Assembly (NCBI GenBank): GCA_017694915.1
Contig: JADIMF010000002.1
Location: 1 to 40,714 of the forward strand
Reading direction: 5' to 3'
Origin: Candidatus Ornithospirochaeta stercoravium
Lineage (GTDB): Bacteria > Spirochaetota > Spirochaetia > Sphaerochaetales > Sphaerochaetaceae
Length of the DNA: 40,714 bases
Each line of letters opens with the position of its first letter. The first letter of the stretch is position 1. This document shows, in pieces, positions 27,734 to 38,096 of the stretch. Below the pieces are notes generated by a model, which saw only the letters and a list, made by a program, of their open reading frames with translations, was not told the DNA's origin and did not search any database. Both the position numbers and the translations under genes were made by a program.

Positions 27734-29237
27734 CTTGACAGAAGAAATCAGTTCGATGATTACCGAAAGACATATGGATGAGGAGAAGGTTCTCTCCCTC
27801 GTCCGTGATATGCTCGTCAGCGCATATAAGAGAAAGTTCGGTACAGATGAGAATGCCGTTGTCAGATTCTTCCCTAACCAGAGGGGAGAAGAGAACAGGA
27901 TGGTGGAGATCTACTCGGTTAAGGAAGTTGTCGAGGAAGAGAACTGGTATGACAGGGTAAGGCAGATTCCTCTCGATGAGGCTGAGACTCTTGCTGATGG
28001 CGTAGAGGTTGGTGACTCACTTGAGATTCCTCTCGATCCGAAGAGCTTCGAGTATTCAGCTGTCCAGTCTGCCAAGCAGCGCTCACAGCAGGTTGTTAAG
28101 GAATACAATACAGACCGCGTATATGTCGATGCCAAGGCTATGGAAGGAAAGCTCGTCATCGGAGAGATCAAGAAGTCCCTCAGGAATGGTGATTTCCTTG
28201 TTAACCTCAACCTTGAGGAGACAGATGCGATCTTCCCTGTCCGTGGACAGTCGCCAAGGGAGAGCTATGAGATTCAGGAAAAGCTCAAGTTCTTCGTTGA
28301 GAAGGTCGACAGAGGCGAGGAGAACAGAGGTCGCGATGCAATGCGCGGCAAACAGCAGAAGAAAGGTGGTGTAAGGATTCTCCTTTCCCGTGCTTCAAAA
28401 GAATTCGTAAAGGCTCTTATCGAGAACGAGGTTCCTGAGATTTCCTCCGGTGATGTAGAGATCAAGGCTATCGCAAGACATGCCGGTATCAGGACGAAGG
28501 TCGCTGTAGATACAAGAAAGACTGATATCGATCCAGTAGGTTCCACAGTCGGTAAGGCTGGTACAAGAATCCAGACTGTCATGACTGAGTGTGAGGGTGA
28601 GAAGATCGATGTCGTGAGATACTCCGATGATCCTCTTGTATTCATCGCGAATGCACTCATTCCTGCTCAGGTAAGACGTGTTGTAACAATCGATCCTGCA
28701 ACAAAGCATGTTGTTGCAATCGTTGATGACAACCAGCTCGGTATCGCTATCGGACAGAGCGGTGTGAACGTAAAGCTTGCGAAGATGCTCTGCGACTGGA
28801 ATATCGAGGTAAAGACACAGGATCAGTTCAATGAGATGGAGCAGACTATGGAGATCTACAGGAATGTCGATAGTCTCTTCAAAGCAGAGGATGAGGAAGG
28901 CGTTGAAGAAGGTGAGGAAGCACCTGCTCTCACTAACTCCGAAATCGGTATCGATCCTGATGACACACCGCTTACAGACATCGGGCTTGACGAGAAGCTT
29001 ATCAGGAAGCTGCATGATGTAGACATCTGGTCAATCCAGGAGTTCTTTGATTACACTGATGAAGAGCTCAGGGATAAAGGCCTTGATGATAATGATATAG
29101 CAACTGTTAGAAATAGCGTTGAAGTCGAAGAAGAAGAGGAAGAGGGTGGCGTATTCGAATGCCCGATCTGCCATACAGAGCTTCCTGCTGGAACAGAAGT
29201 CTGCCCGAACTGCGGTGCTGAGTTTGAATTCGAGTGA
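27726..29237 (+). CDS. nusA: Transcription termination/antitermination factor NusA with C-terminal zinc-ribbon extension
   Basis: S1/KH NusA architecture: VGSTVGKAGTRIQTVMTECEGEKIDVVRYSDDP, IAIGQSGVNVKLAKML; C-terminal CPIC-x11-CPNC. Confidence 0.95.
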   Translation: MLDLTEEISSMITERHMDEEKVLSLVRDMLVSAYKRKFGTDENAVVRFFPNQRGEENRMVEIYSVKEVVEEENWYDRVRQIPLDEAETLADGVEVGDSLEIPLDPKSFEYSAVQSAKQRSQQVVKEYNTDRVYVDAKAMEGKLVIGEIKKSLRNGDFLVNLNLEETDAIFPVRGQSPRESYEIQEKLKFFVEKVDRGEENRGRDAMRGKQQKKGGVRILLSRASKEFVKALIENEVPEISSGDVEIKAIARHAGIRTKVAVDTRKTDIDPVGSTVGKAGTRIQTVMTECEGEKIDVVRYSDDPLVFIANALIPAQVRRVVTIDPATKHVVAIVDDNQLGIAIGQSGVNVKLAKMLCDWNIEVKTQDQFNEMEQTMEIYRNVDSLFKAEDEEGVEEGEEAPALTNSEIGIDPDDTPLTDIGLDEKLIRKLHDVDIWSIQEFFDYTDEELRDKGLDDNDIATVRNSVEVEEEEEEGGVFECPICHTELPAGTEVCPNCGAEFEFE

Positions 29238-29248
29238 TAAAGGAATAT

Positions 29249-31900
29249 ATGTCTGAAGAGAACAAGAACGACGAGAAAATCAAAGTAAATGTCATCAGAA
29301 AGCCTCAGAGTGCAAAGAAGCCAGAGGCTCATGACGGGGATGCTGAGGTCGAGAAGAAGGTCATCATCCTTAAAAAGAAGCCTACGATTGTCGTGAAGGT
29401 CAAGGAGAAAGAGGAAGACAAGAAGGCACCTGTTCAGAAGAAAGAGGATGAGCGTCCGCTTTCCGAGAGCCGTATTGTCTCTGGACCTAAGATCATTTCA
29501 TATGACAAGTCAAAGCTTCCCCCGATAAACCCGGAACCGAAGAAGAAGGCAGAAGAGAAAGGTGCTGAGAAGAAGGAAGCGGTAAAGGATACAACTGTCC
29601 TTACCGGAAAGAGCTTCATGACGAACACCGCTGTTCATCATCAGAACTCGAGAATCATGTCTCCTCTTCATAACGGACCGGTCATCATCAAGAGTGCTGA
29701 CCTTCCACCTGTTCCAGGACAGAAGGTCGAGGAATCTTCCGATGCTCCACATAAGCCGAGGGTTGCCGGTATCGTAGGCGGAAGGCCTGCAGGCGGATAC
29801 GGCAGAAACGGCCAGAGACAGAGATTCCAGCCGAAGAATGCTAACGGACAGCCACGTCAGGGCGGGCAGAGAATGCCTCGTCCGGGCCAGAGCTATACAC
29901 CGCAGGGAGATAGAGGCTCATTCAAGCCAGGTCAGAGACCGGGCTTCCAGCGCCCTGGATTCCAGCGTCCGGCTCCTGGTGCAGGCAGTCCTGAGATCAA
30001 CCAGAAGGGACCTGGAAAGAAGCCTCAGAATGCTTCTAGGAAGAAGGATTACGATCGCTATCAGAAAGATGAAGAGCTCGATTTCCAGTTCCAGAAGAAG
30101 AAGAGGGAAGAGCAGAAGCTTCAGGCTGTTCCGAAGTCTATCGATATAATGGAGAGCATCACAGTCGCAGATCTTGCGAAGAAGATGAATCTCAAGGCTT
30201 CAGACATCATTTCGAAGCTCTTCAACATGGGACTGATGGTCACCATCAACCAGCAGATCGATCACGAGACTGCTGAGATCATCGCTTCTGAGTATGGTTG
30301 CTCTGTACATCTTGTCTCCCTTTACGATGAGACGATCATCGCACAGGAAGAGGATAAGCCTGAGGATATGGAACCGAGAGCTCCTATCGTAACTATCATG
30401 GGTCACGTAGACCATGGTAAGACGAAGCTCCTCGATGCCATCAGGTCATCACATGTCGCTGAAGGTGAGTTCGGTGGAATCACACAGCACATCGGTGCAT
30501 ATAAGGTATCGGTACCTGAGAAAGGCGATGTAGTATTCCTCGATACCCCGGGTCACGCAGCATTCTCAATGATGAGAGCCCGTGGTGCTCAGGTTACGGA
30601 TATCGTTGTACTCGTTGTCGCGGCTAATGACGGTGTCATGCCTCAGACGAAGGAAGCTATCGATCATGCGAAGGCAGCGAAAGTACCTATCATTGTTGCT
30701 ATCAACAAGATAGATCTCCCGGATGCTAACCCGGATCGCGTAATGCAGCAGCTTTCAGAGCTCGGACTCGTTCCTGAGGAATGGGGTGGTCAGACGCTTT
30801 ACTGCCGCATTTCCGCACTGAGGAAGGAAGGTATCGATGATCTTCTGGATACGATTCTTCTCCAGGCTGAGATGCTTGAGCTCAGGGCCAATCCGCACTG
30901 CCGCGCAGTCGGAAAGATCCTTGAGTCACGTATCGACCAGGGAAGAGGTACCGTCGCTACTGTCATCATCGAGAAGGGTACTCTCAATCAGGGCGATTAC
31001 TATGTTGCCGGAATCTATCCGGGACGTGTTCGTGCTATGTTCGATGACAAGGGCCGCAGGATAAAGAGCGCAGGACCTTCGGATCCTGTCGAGATCATCG
31101 GTCTTTCAGATATCCCGTCAGCAGGCGATCCGTTCCAGGTCACTGAGGATGAGAAGCAGGCAAGGATGGTTGGTGCAAAGCGCCAGGAACTTGAGAGGAA
31201 CTCCGAGGGAAGCAAGGGCAATAAGATTACCCTTGAGAATATCAACGAGAAGATCAGGGAAGGTCAGATTACGGACTTCAATGTCATCATCAAGGGTGAT
31301 GTTCAGGGTTCTGTCGAAGCTCTTCAGGGTGTTCTCGAGAAGCTTTCAACAAGCGAGATCAGGCTCAATGTACTCCGTGCTTCAGCTGGTGCGATCATCG
31401 AATCCGATATCACTCTTGCTGCAGCTTCAAAGGCTATCGTCATCGGCTTCAATGTACGTCCGACACCGAAGGCACAGGCACTTGCTGAGCGCGAGAAGGT
31501 CGAGATCAAGAAGTACAACATCATCTACGATGTACTTGATGATATCCGCGACGCGATGGAAGGCAAGCTTTCGCCTGAGATCAAGGAAGTCGATATCGGA
31601 AAGGCAGAGGTCAGGGATACATTCAAGGTACCTAAGGTCGGCATGATTGCCGGATGCTATGTAACTGAAGGCAAGGTAAAGAGAAACAGCCTCGTACGTG
31701 TCATCCGCGATTCGATCCAGATCAACAAGGATATGATCCGCATCTCCTCTCTCAGAAGATTCAAGGACGATGCAAAGGAAGTCGCGGAAGGATTCGAATG
31801 CGGTATCGGTCTCGAGAACTGGCAGGATCTCCAGGTCGGCGATGTTCTTGAGATAGTCGAGACTGAGGAAGTGAGAAGGAAGCTTGAAGTAAATGAGTGA
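29249..31900 (+). CDS. infB: Translation initiation factor IF-2
   Basis: [76 protein letters not shown]; start MSEENK chosen. Confidence 0.97.
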   Translation: MSEENKNDEKIKVNVIRKPQSAKKPEAHDGDAEVEKKVIILKKKPTIVVKVKEKEEDKKAPVQKKEDERPLSESRIVSGPKIISYDKSKLPPINPEPKKKAEEKGAEKKEAVKDTTVLTGKSFMTNTAVHHQNSRIMSPLHNGPVIIKSADLPPVPGQKVEESSDAPHKPRVAGIVGGRPAGGYGRNGQRQRFQPKNANGQPRQGGQRMPRPGQSYTPQGDRGSFKPGQRPGFQRPGFQRPAPGAGSPEINQKGPGKKPQNASRKKDYDRYQKDEELDFQFQKKKREEQKLQAVPKSIDIMESITVADLAKKMNLKASDIISKLFNMGLMVTINQQIDHETAEIIASEYGCSVHLVSLYDETIIAQEEDKPEDMEPRAPIVTIMGHVDHGKTKLLDAIRSSHVAEGEFGGITQHIGAYKVSVPEKGDVVFLDTPGHAAFSMMRARGAQVTDIVVLVVAANDGVMPQTKEAIDHAKAAKVPIIVAINKIDLPDANPDRVMQQLSELGLVPEEWGGQTLYCRISALRKEGIDDLLDTILLQAEMLELRANPHCRAVGKILESRIDQGRGTVATVIIEKGTLNQGDYYVAGIYPGRVRAMFDDKGRRIKSAGPSDPVEIIGLSDIPSAGDPFQVTEDEKQARMVGAKRQELERNSEGSKGNKITLENINEKIREGQITDFNVIIKGDVQGSVEALQGVLEKLSTSEIRLNVLRASAGAIIESDITLAAASKAIVIGFNVRPTPKAQALAEREKVEIKKYNIIYDVLDDIRDAMEGKLSPEIKEVDIGKAEVRDTFKVPKVGMIAGCYVTEGKVKRNSLVRVIRDSIQINKDMIRISSLRRFKDDAKEVAEGFECGIGLENWQDLQVGDVLEIVETEEVRRKLEVNE

Positions 31901-32249
31901 GTTTTCACAGAAAAGACTTGAAAGCAGGATAGCAGAGGCAATCGGAGAGCTGATTGTCTCTGGCGCTATCAAGAATCCGCACCTCTCACCGTTCACATCG
32001 GTGACCCGTGTTGTGCTTTCCCCTGATAACGCACAGTGCTCAGTGTATGTCTCCGCTCTCCCTGATAACCGTATAGATCCATCGGTCAAGGCGCTCAACA
32101 GCGCTAAGGGATTCATACAGTCGAGGCTTGGTGCTGTGCTGAAGACGAGGAACACACCTGTTCTCACATTCTTCCGTGATGATTCCTACAGGGAAGCGGA
32201 GAGGGTGAACAGGCTCATCGATGAGGCGATGAAGGATATAGATGGCTGA
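31893..32249 (+). CDS. rbfA: Ribosome-binding factor A
   Basis: 118 aa, RLESRIAEAIGELI...LSPFTSVTRVVLSPDNAQCSVYVS; between infB and truB. Confidence 0.88.
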   Translation: MSEFSQKRLESRIAEAIGELIVSGAIKNPHLSPFTSVTRVVLSPDNAQCSVYVSALPDNRIDPSVKALNSAKGFIQSRLGAVLKTRNTPVLTFFRDDSYREAERVNRLIDEAMKDIDG

Positions 32250-33081
32250 TTCTTTTGCCATCCGCTTAATGGATAAGGAACCTGGCATGACCTCTTTCAG
32301 GTCCCTTTCTTCGGTCAAGAAGGAGAACAGGGGACAAAAGGTAGGCCATGCAGGTACTCTTGACAGCTTTGCGTCGGGGCTCATGATAGTACTCATAGGA
32401 GGGGCTACAAAGCTCACTCCTATCTTTTCGTCTTTCGACAAGGAGTATATTGCGGAGATTACCTTCGGAAAGGAGACAGATACCCTCGATCCTGAAGGAG
32501 CTGTGATAGCAGAGGCTCCTGTTCCTTCAAGAGAAGCCCTTGAAGCTGTAATCCCATCATTTATGGGAAAGCAGAAGCAGGTTCCTCCTGTATATTCAGC
32601 TGTGCATGTCGATGGAAAGCGGGCCTACAGGGAAGCAAGAAGCGGAAAGGATATTGAGATGCCTGAGCGCGATATCGAGATAACAGCGCTAGAGCTGCTC
32701 TCCTATGAGAGCGGTAAGGCTGTCATACGCACATCTGTATCGAAGGGAACATACATAAGGTCGCTTGCAAGGGATATCGCGAAACGAGCTTCCTCAAGAG
32801 GTTATCTGACAGCGCTCAGAAGACTGAGAATCGGGCCATGGTCGCTTGAGGACAAGGAGAAGTCTACGGATGAGCTTCTTGATATGACAGGGCTTTTCTC
32901 CGTCTCTGTCCTCAATCCATCTGAGAAGACAAGGATCCTTAATGGTAACATCAGGGATAACGCCGTTCTTTCAGACACTGACAGTACCAGACCTTATACG
33001 AAGCTTATGATGGATGGAGAGCTTTTCGGATACGGTGACAGGACATCCGGACGCCTCAGGATCATGACGAGGCTGATATGA
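32242..33081 (+). CDS. truB: tRNA pseudouridine(55) synthase
   Basis: DKEPGMTSF, VGHAGTLDSFASGLMIVLIGGATKL, QVPPVYSAVHVDGKRAYREAR, GTYIRSLARDIA. Confidence 0.95.
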   Translation: MADSFAIRLMDKEPGMTSFRSLSSVKKENRGQKVGHAGTLDSFASGLMIVLIGGATKLTPIFSSFDKEYIAEITFGKETDTLDPEGAVIAEAPVPSREALEAVIPSFMGKQKQVPPVYSAVHVDGKRAYREARSGKDIEMPERDIEITALELLSYESGKAVIRTSVSKGTYIRSLARDIAKRASSRGYLTALRRLRIGPWSLEDKEKSTDELLDMTGLFSVSVLNPSEKTRILNGNIRDNAVLSDTDSTRPYTKLMMDGELFGYGDRTSGRLRIMTRLI

Positions 33082-33896
33082 GAATACTTTCATTTTCCGA
33101 ATACATAGATGAAGGGAAAAAGAATCCCCAGAGAACGGTATTCTCGATAGGGGTATTCGATGGTGTTCACTTCGGTCATAAGGCGATTCTCGAGGATCTG
33201 AGGAGACTCAAAAAGGAGAGTGGAGCTGAATGCTCCGCAGTCTTTACATTCTCAACGAATCCGAAAGGGAGGAAGGGAGACTTAGATACGCTCCGCCTCA
33301 GGGCAGAGAACATCGCGGAGTATGACGTGGATGTTCTTGCTGTGATTGACTTTTCTACTGATTTCAGTATGATTACAGCCGTTGGCTTTGTGGATATGCT
33401 TTCATCATCCATGATAGCCGTCGGTGCAGCTGTCGGAGATGATTTCCGCTTCGGCAATCCTCATGAGGAGGGCAGCGGGAGGGACCTTGGTCTTCTTCTC
33501 AGGCGGAAAGGCTTTGACTGCACTATAGATATCGTTGATTCCGTTCTCACGGAAGACGGGGAGAAGATCTCCTCGACTTACATGAGACAGATGATAAACA
33601 AAGGGGAGCTCGGGTGTATCCCGGGTCTTTCCGGTCAATTCTACAGGGTTGATCTTGTGCCGTTACCTTACAGATCGTGCTCTGGAGAACTGATTATCAG
33701 CAGGGCTTTGATTCATCAGCTCCTACCGCCACTAGGAACTTATGATGCCGCTCTTCTTTTCAGAGATGGAAAAAGGACTGTATGTACTGCATTGCTTTAC
33801 GAGGATTTCCTTCGAATCGCATTGCCGTCTTCTGGAATGGATAACGGGAAAGAGGAACTGCTGCTGGATTCTTTATATCTGGAGAAAAGAAGATGA
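33078..33896 (+). CDS. ribF: RibF-like FAD synthetase (FMN adenylyltransferase domain; kinase domain not recognisable)
   Basis: [34 protein letters not shown]-terminal ~90 aa lack the riboflavin kinase GRxxGxPTAN motif. Confidence 0.8.
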   Translation: MRILSFSEYIDEGKKNPQRTVFSIGVFDGVHFGHKAILEDLRRLKKESGAECSAVFTFSTNPKGRKGDLDTLRLRAENIAEYDVDVLAVIDFSTDFSMITAVGFVDMLSSSMIAVGAAVGDDFRFGNPHEEGSGRDLGLLLRRKGFDCTIDIVDSVLTEDGEKISSTYMRQMINKGELGCIPGLSGQFYRVDLVPLPYRSCSGELIISRALIHQLLPPLGTYDAALLFRDGKRTVCTALLYEDFLRIALPSSGMDNGKEELLLDSLYLEKRR

Positions 33897-34159
33897 TCAC
33901 AAAGGAACAGAAGAAAGAAATCGTGGTCAAGTTTGGCAATGATGCCAGAAACACAGGTGACGAGAAGGTGCAGGTAGCACTTCTGACGGCTAGAATCAAT
34001 GATCTGCAGAAGCACTTCAAGGCTAACCCGAAGGACCATGCATCAAGACGCGGACTATTGAAGCTTGTCGGACAGAGAAGACGTACTCTCAAGTACATCA
34101 AGGACCGCAACATCGATGAGTACCGCCAGCTTATTGCTGAGCTCGGACTCAGAAAATAA
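33893..34159 (+). CDS. rpsO: 30S ribosomal protein S15
   Basis: 88 aa, [46 protein letters not shown]. Confidence 0.97.
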   Translation: MITKEQKKEIVVKFGNDARNTGDEKVQVALLTARINDLQKHFKANPKDHASRRGLLKLVGQRRRTLKYIKDRNIDEYRQLIAELGLRK

Positions 34160-34167
34160 AGCAAGAT

Positions 34168-34194
34168 GGAAAGCCAGCTTATGCCTGGCTTTCC
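34168..34194 (+). terminator. rpsO-pnp intergenic hairpin (terminator or processing site)
   Basis: Perfect 10-bp stem GGAAAGCCAG-CTTATGC-CTGGCTTTCC followed by TCTGTGTTT. Confidence 0.6.
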
Positions 34195-34250
34195 TCTGTG
34201 TTTAATCAAAGAACAAAAAAAGAACATAAAAGAACTAAAGAAGGATTATT

Positions 34251-36386
34251 ATGGCAGATGTAAAATCAGTTTCGGTAAGAATCGGGGATATCGACCTCGT
34301 ATTCGAGACCGGAAAAATCGCAAAGCAGGCTAACGGTGCTGTCTATGCTCACTATGCTGGCTCTGCGGTCATCGCTACAGTATGCTGTGGCGAAGCTCCA
34401 TCAGAACCGATCGACTATGTACCTGTATCGGTTGAATACAACGAGAAATACTATGCAGCTGGAAAGATCCCTGGAGGATTCCTGAAGAGGGAATCAAGGC
34501 CTAAGGACAAGGAGATTCTTGTATCCCGCCTTATCGACCGCCCTATGAGACCTCTCTTCGACAAGGCTTTCGGACGTGAGATCCAGATCGTTCCTACTGT
34601 TGTTTCATCAGATATGTCGCATACTCCAGACATTGTCGCTATCAACGCAGCATCCTGCGCAGTAACGATTTCGGATATCCCATTCTATGGTCCTATTGCA
34701 GCTGTACGTGTTGCTAAAATCGGTAACGAGTATGTGATCAACCCGACATTCCAGCAGATGCCATCTGCTTCCCTCGATATCGTAGTTGCGGGAACACATG
34801 ATGGAATCACGATGGTTGAAGGCGGCGCTAAGGAAGTTTCCGAGGATGATATGCTCGGAGCAATCGCTGCTGCACAGCCTGTTATCGCAAAGATCTGCGA
34901 GGCTCAGGATGAGCTCAGAAAGCTCTGTGGAAAGGAAAAGCTTCCTCTCATGGAAATCGAGGAACGCGACCTTTCATGGCTTGAGCCAGTGAAGGAATAT
35001 GCTTATCCGCTCGAGAAGGAGGCTTCCTTCGTAAAGGGCAAGCAGAACCGCTATGAAGCTCTTGAGCGCGTTCATAACGATGTCAGGGAGAAGTTCAGCG
35101 ATCTCATCGCAGAGGACGAGAAGAGAGACGGAGAGATCTCCGCTATGTTCGAGGATATGGAATACAACATCCTCCGCTCCTCGATTCTCAACGATGGAGT
35201 GAGAACAGACGGAAGAAAGGTCACGGAAATCCGTCCTATCACATGCGAGGTAGGTCTTCTTCCATGCACACATGGTTCTGCACTCTTCACAAGAGGCGAG
35301 ACACAGTCACTTGCTGTCACAACTCTCGGAACAGTTCAGGACGAGCAGCTCTTCGACACAATCGACGGCGAGAAGACATATTCAAACTTTATGCTTCATT
35401 ACAACTTCCCTCCGTATTCGGTAGGTGAGGTAGGACGCCTTACGACAGGACGCCGTGAAATCGGTCACGGACATCTTGCACAGCGCGCTCTTGAAGCAGT
35501 TATCCCGCCGAAGGATGAGTTCCCGTATACAATCCGCGTTGTATCCGAGATCATGGAGTCCAACGGATCTTCTTCAATGGCCTCAGTCTGCGGTGGATGT
35601 CTTTCACTCATGGACGCAGGTGTTCCTATCAAGAAGCCTGTTGCAGGTATTGCAATGGGTCTCATCACAGAGGGTGCTGATTACGCACGCTACACTATCC
35701 TTTCCGATATCCTCGGAGAAGAAGATCACCTCGGTGATATGGACTTCAAGGTAGCAGGAACAAAGGATGGTATTACAGCATTCCAGATGGATATCAAGAT
35801 TGCTGGCGTAACACCGGAGATCATGAAGAAGGCACTTGCTCAGGCAAAAGAGGGCAGGATGCACATCCTTGGTATCATGCAGGAGACTCTTGCAGGACCA
35901 CGCTCAGAGATTTCCGAGCTTGCTCCTAAGATTCTCACAGTAAAGGTTCCTGAGGATAAGATTGGTGCTGTTATCGGAACTGGCGGAAAGACAATCAAGT
36001 CCATCGCAACACAGTCCGGTGCAGAGATCAACATCGAGGATGATGGAACAGTTATGATCTATGGCCGCAACAACGCTTCCGCACAGGAGGCAAAGCGCCT
36101 TGTTCTCTCGATTATCGAGGAGCCAGAGGTAGGCAAGATCTACAACGGAACTGTCAAGAGAATCGTTGATTTCGGTGCATTCATCGAGATCCTCCCAGGA
36201 AAGGAAGGCCTCTGCCACATTTCCAAGCTTGCACGCACTAGAGTGAAGAACGTCTCCGATGTTCTCTCCGTAGGTCAGCAGGTTGATGTCAAGCTCATCG
36301 AGATTGACAGGATGGGCAGACTCAATCTTTCATACATCGACGCTCAGCCAGATAACGGCAAGAACGAGAAGAAAGAAGAGAAATGA
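34251..36386 (+). CDS. pnp: Polyribonucleotide nucleotidyltransferase (PNPase)
   Basis: PGGFLKRESRPKDKEILVSRLIDRPMRPLF, MLHYNFPPYSVGEVGR, KH IGTGGKTIKSIA, S1 domain GTVKRIVDFGAFIEILPGKEGLCHIS. Confidence 0.97.
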   Translation: MADVKSVSVRIGDIDLVFETGKIAKQANGAVYAHYAGSAVIATVCCGEAPSEPIDYVPVSVEYNEKYYAAGKIPGGFLKRESRPKDKEILVSRLIDRPMRPLFDKAFGREIQIVPTVVSSDMSHTPDIVAINAASCAVTISDIPFYGPIAAVRVAKIGNEYVINPTFQQMPSASLDIVVAGTHDGITMVEGGAKEVSEDDMLGAIAAAQPVIAKICEAQDELRKLCGKEKLPLMEIEERDLSWLEPVKEYAYPLEKEASFVKGKQNRYEALERVHNDVREKFSDLIAEDEKRDGEISAMFEDMEYNILRSSILNDGVRTDGRKVTEIRPITCEVGLLPCTHGSALFTRGETQSLAVTTLGTVQDEQLFDTIDGEKTYSNFMLHYNFPPYSVGEVGRLTTGRREIGHGHLAQRALEAVIPPKDEFPYTIRVVSEIMESNGSSSMASVCGGCLSLMDAGVPIKKPVAGIAMGLITEGADYARYTILSDILGEEDHLGDMDFKVAGTKDGITAFQMDIKIAGVTPEIMKKALAQAKEGRMHILGIMQETLAGPRSEISELAPKILTVKVPEDKIGAVIGTGGKTIKSIATQSGAEINIEDDGTVMIYGRNNASAQEAKRLVLSIIEEPEVGKIYNGTVKRIVDFGAFIEILPGKEGLCHISKLARTRVKNVSDVLSVGQQVDVKLIEIDRMGRLNLSYIDAQPDNGKNEKKEEK

Positions 36387-36817
36387 TTTCCATCCGGTTT
36401 GATGCAGAAGAGGGAGCAATGCTCCCTGAATATGGGACAGATGGTGCCGCTGGTGCTGACATCAGGGCATTCATCCCATCTCCCATCACGCTGCATCCCG
36501 GAGAACGTATTGCAGTCCCGACAGGGCTGAAGATGGAGATACCACCGGAGTATGAAGTGCAGATAAGGCCTCGCTCCGGTCTTGCTCTTAAAAGCGGTAT
36601 CACCGTTCTCAATGCCCCCGGGACGATTGATTCAGATTACAGGGGAGAGGTCAAGGTGATTCTCATCAACCTCTCTTCTGAAGACTTCATCATCCATTCT
36701 GGTGACAGGATTGCCCAGATGGTAGTGCATGAAGTGAAGAGACTGCCTTTCGAGCGTGTCTCTGGCCTCTCTTCTACAGACAGGGGAGAGGGAGGTTTCG
36801 GTTCCACAGGTGTCTGA
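36383..36817 (+). CDS. dut: dUTP diphosphatase
   Basis: GAAGADIRA, PRSGLALKSGITVLNAPGTIDSDYRGEVKVIL, GDRIAQMVV, RGEGGFGSTG. Confidence 0.96.
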   Translation: MISIRFDAEEGAMLPEYGTDGAAGADIRAFIPSPITLHPGERIAVPTGLKMEIPPEYEVQIRPRSGLALKSGITVLNAPGTIDSDYRGEVKVILINLSSEDFIIHSGDRIAQMVVHEVKRLPFERVSGLSSTDRGEGGFGSTGV

Positions 36818-38096
36818 ACGAAGGAAAGGAAGCTACAGTATCCTATACAGATATATGATGAAGGAATTCGCTGCGAATTTCGCAGTCGCGTTTTCCTTCT
36901 TTTTCTGCATCTTCTTCATCAATTCGATATTGCTCCTTGTTCAGCGTATTCTTCTCAAGAATATTGATTTCATGACGATGCTCGAGATGGTGGCACTCTC
37001 GATGCCTCAGTTCCTGATCTATACATTCCCGTTCGCATCCCTTGCAGCTTCTTCCATGGTTCTCGGTGATCTTGGCTCATCAAATGAGCTTCTGGCGATG
37101 AGAAGCTCCGGTATCGCATCATCATATGTCTATCGTCCGCTGATCTTCGCTTCGATACTGCTCTCTTTCGTGACATTCTTCTTCGCAGATGCTGTCCTTC
37201 CATGGTCATCGGTTGTCTATGAGGAGAGGCTCACGGAGCTGATGCAGGAGATGCCTACATTCGAAATCGAGTCGAATACCGTCAACACAGTCGGTAATAT
37301 CGTTCTTTCCAATGGTGAGAGCGTCGGAAATGAGATTCATGATATCGTGCTCCTCTCATCTGACGAATCTGGACAGAACCGGACGGTCCTTTCGGACAGA
37401 GGCGTGCTGAATCTCATCGACAGCTATAACTACATCTACTCCCTTGAGCTCGATAACCCGACGATTCTCATATCTGAAAGCGATGATATAGAGTCATATG
37501 GATTGTCGAAGGCAGATAGAGCAACATTCTTCCTTGACTTCTCGGAGCAGATTCCATCACTCACATCCTCAGCACCTGTCAATCTCTCATCGCGTGACCT
37601 CATCGAGGGTATCCAGTCAAGAAGCGAAGGTGAGAGAAATGACATGAGGATGTGGCATGAGAGAGGAGAGGATTCTAAGCTTCTTCTCTCCGATGCGATC
37701 AAAGCGGCAAACAGGGGAGAGGGAAACAGAAGCTCGATAGAGTCGAGGGCAATAGAGGCATCCGATGTCATCGCTTCAAGAGGCGACAGTGCACCTCGAA
37801 ACTTCTATTCGCAGTACTACAAAGCGGAACTCACGAAGAAATTCGTGCTCTCTGCAGCCTGCTTCTGCCTCACGCTCATCACGCTTCCGCTATCGATGTT
37901 CCGCGTAAAGCACGGAAAGCTCACAGGCTTTGCTATCTCGCTTCTCATAGCGGTTGCGTACTGGTACATGCTCTTCGGAGTACAGCTAGAGATATTCAAT
38001 ATATCATCATCGCCATATCTCCTGATTGCGCTCCCTGATATAGTCATACTTGTAATCGCTCTGGCGCTTATCATGAGGTTCAGGAAGGCAAGATGA
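36810..38096 (+). CDS. lptF: LptF/LptG-family permease (first of pair)
   Basis: N-terminal TMs, FLIYTFPFASLAASSMVLGDLGSSNELLAMRSSGI; GTG 36810 start likely, overlapping dut. Confidence 0.85.
   Translation: MSERRKGSYSILYRYMMKEFAANFAVAFSFFFCIFFINSILLLVQRILLKNIDFMTMLEMVALSMPQFLIYTFPFASLAASSMVLGDLGSSNELLAMRSSGIASSYVYRPLIFASILLSFVTFFFADAVLPWSSVVYEERLTELMQEMPTFEIESNTVNTVGNIVLSNGESVGNEIHDIVLLSSDESGQNRTVLSDRGVLNLIDSYNYIYSLELDNPTILISESDDIESYGLSKADRATFFLDFSEQIPSLTSSAPVNLSSRDLIEGIQSRSEGERNDMRMWHERGEDSKLLLSDAIKAANRGEGNRSSIESRAIEASDVIASRGDSAPRNFYSQYYKAELTKKFVLSAACFCLTLITLPLSMFRVKHGKLTGFAISLLIAVAYWYMLFGVQLEIFNISSSPYLLIALPDIVILVIALALIMRFRKAR

Noticed and set aside
31427-32167. 246 aa minus-strand ORF over infB/rbfA (and a similar 206 aa ORF at 28395-29015 over nusA)
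   Set aside because: Antisense to highly conserved genes, no motif, typical shadow ORFs.
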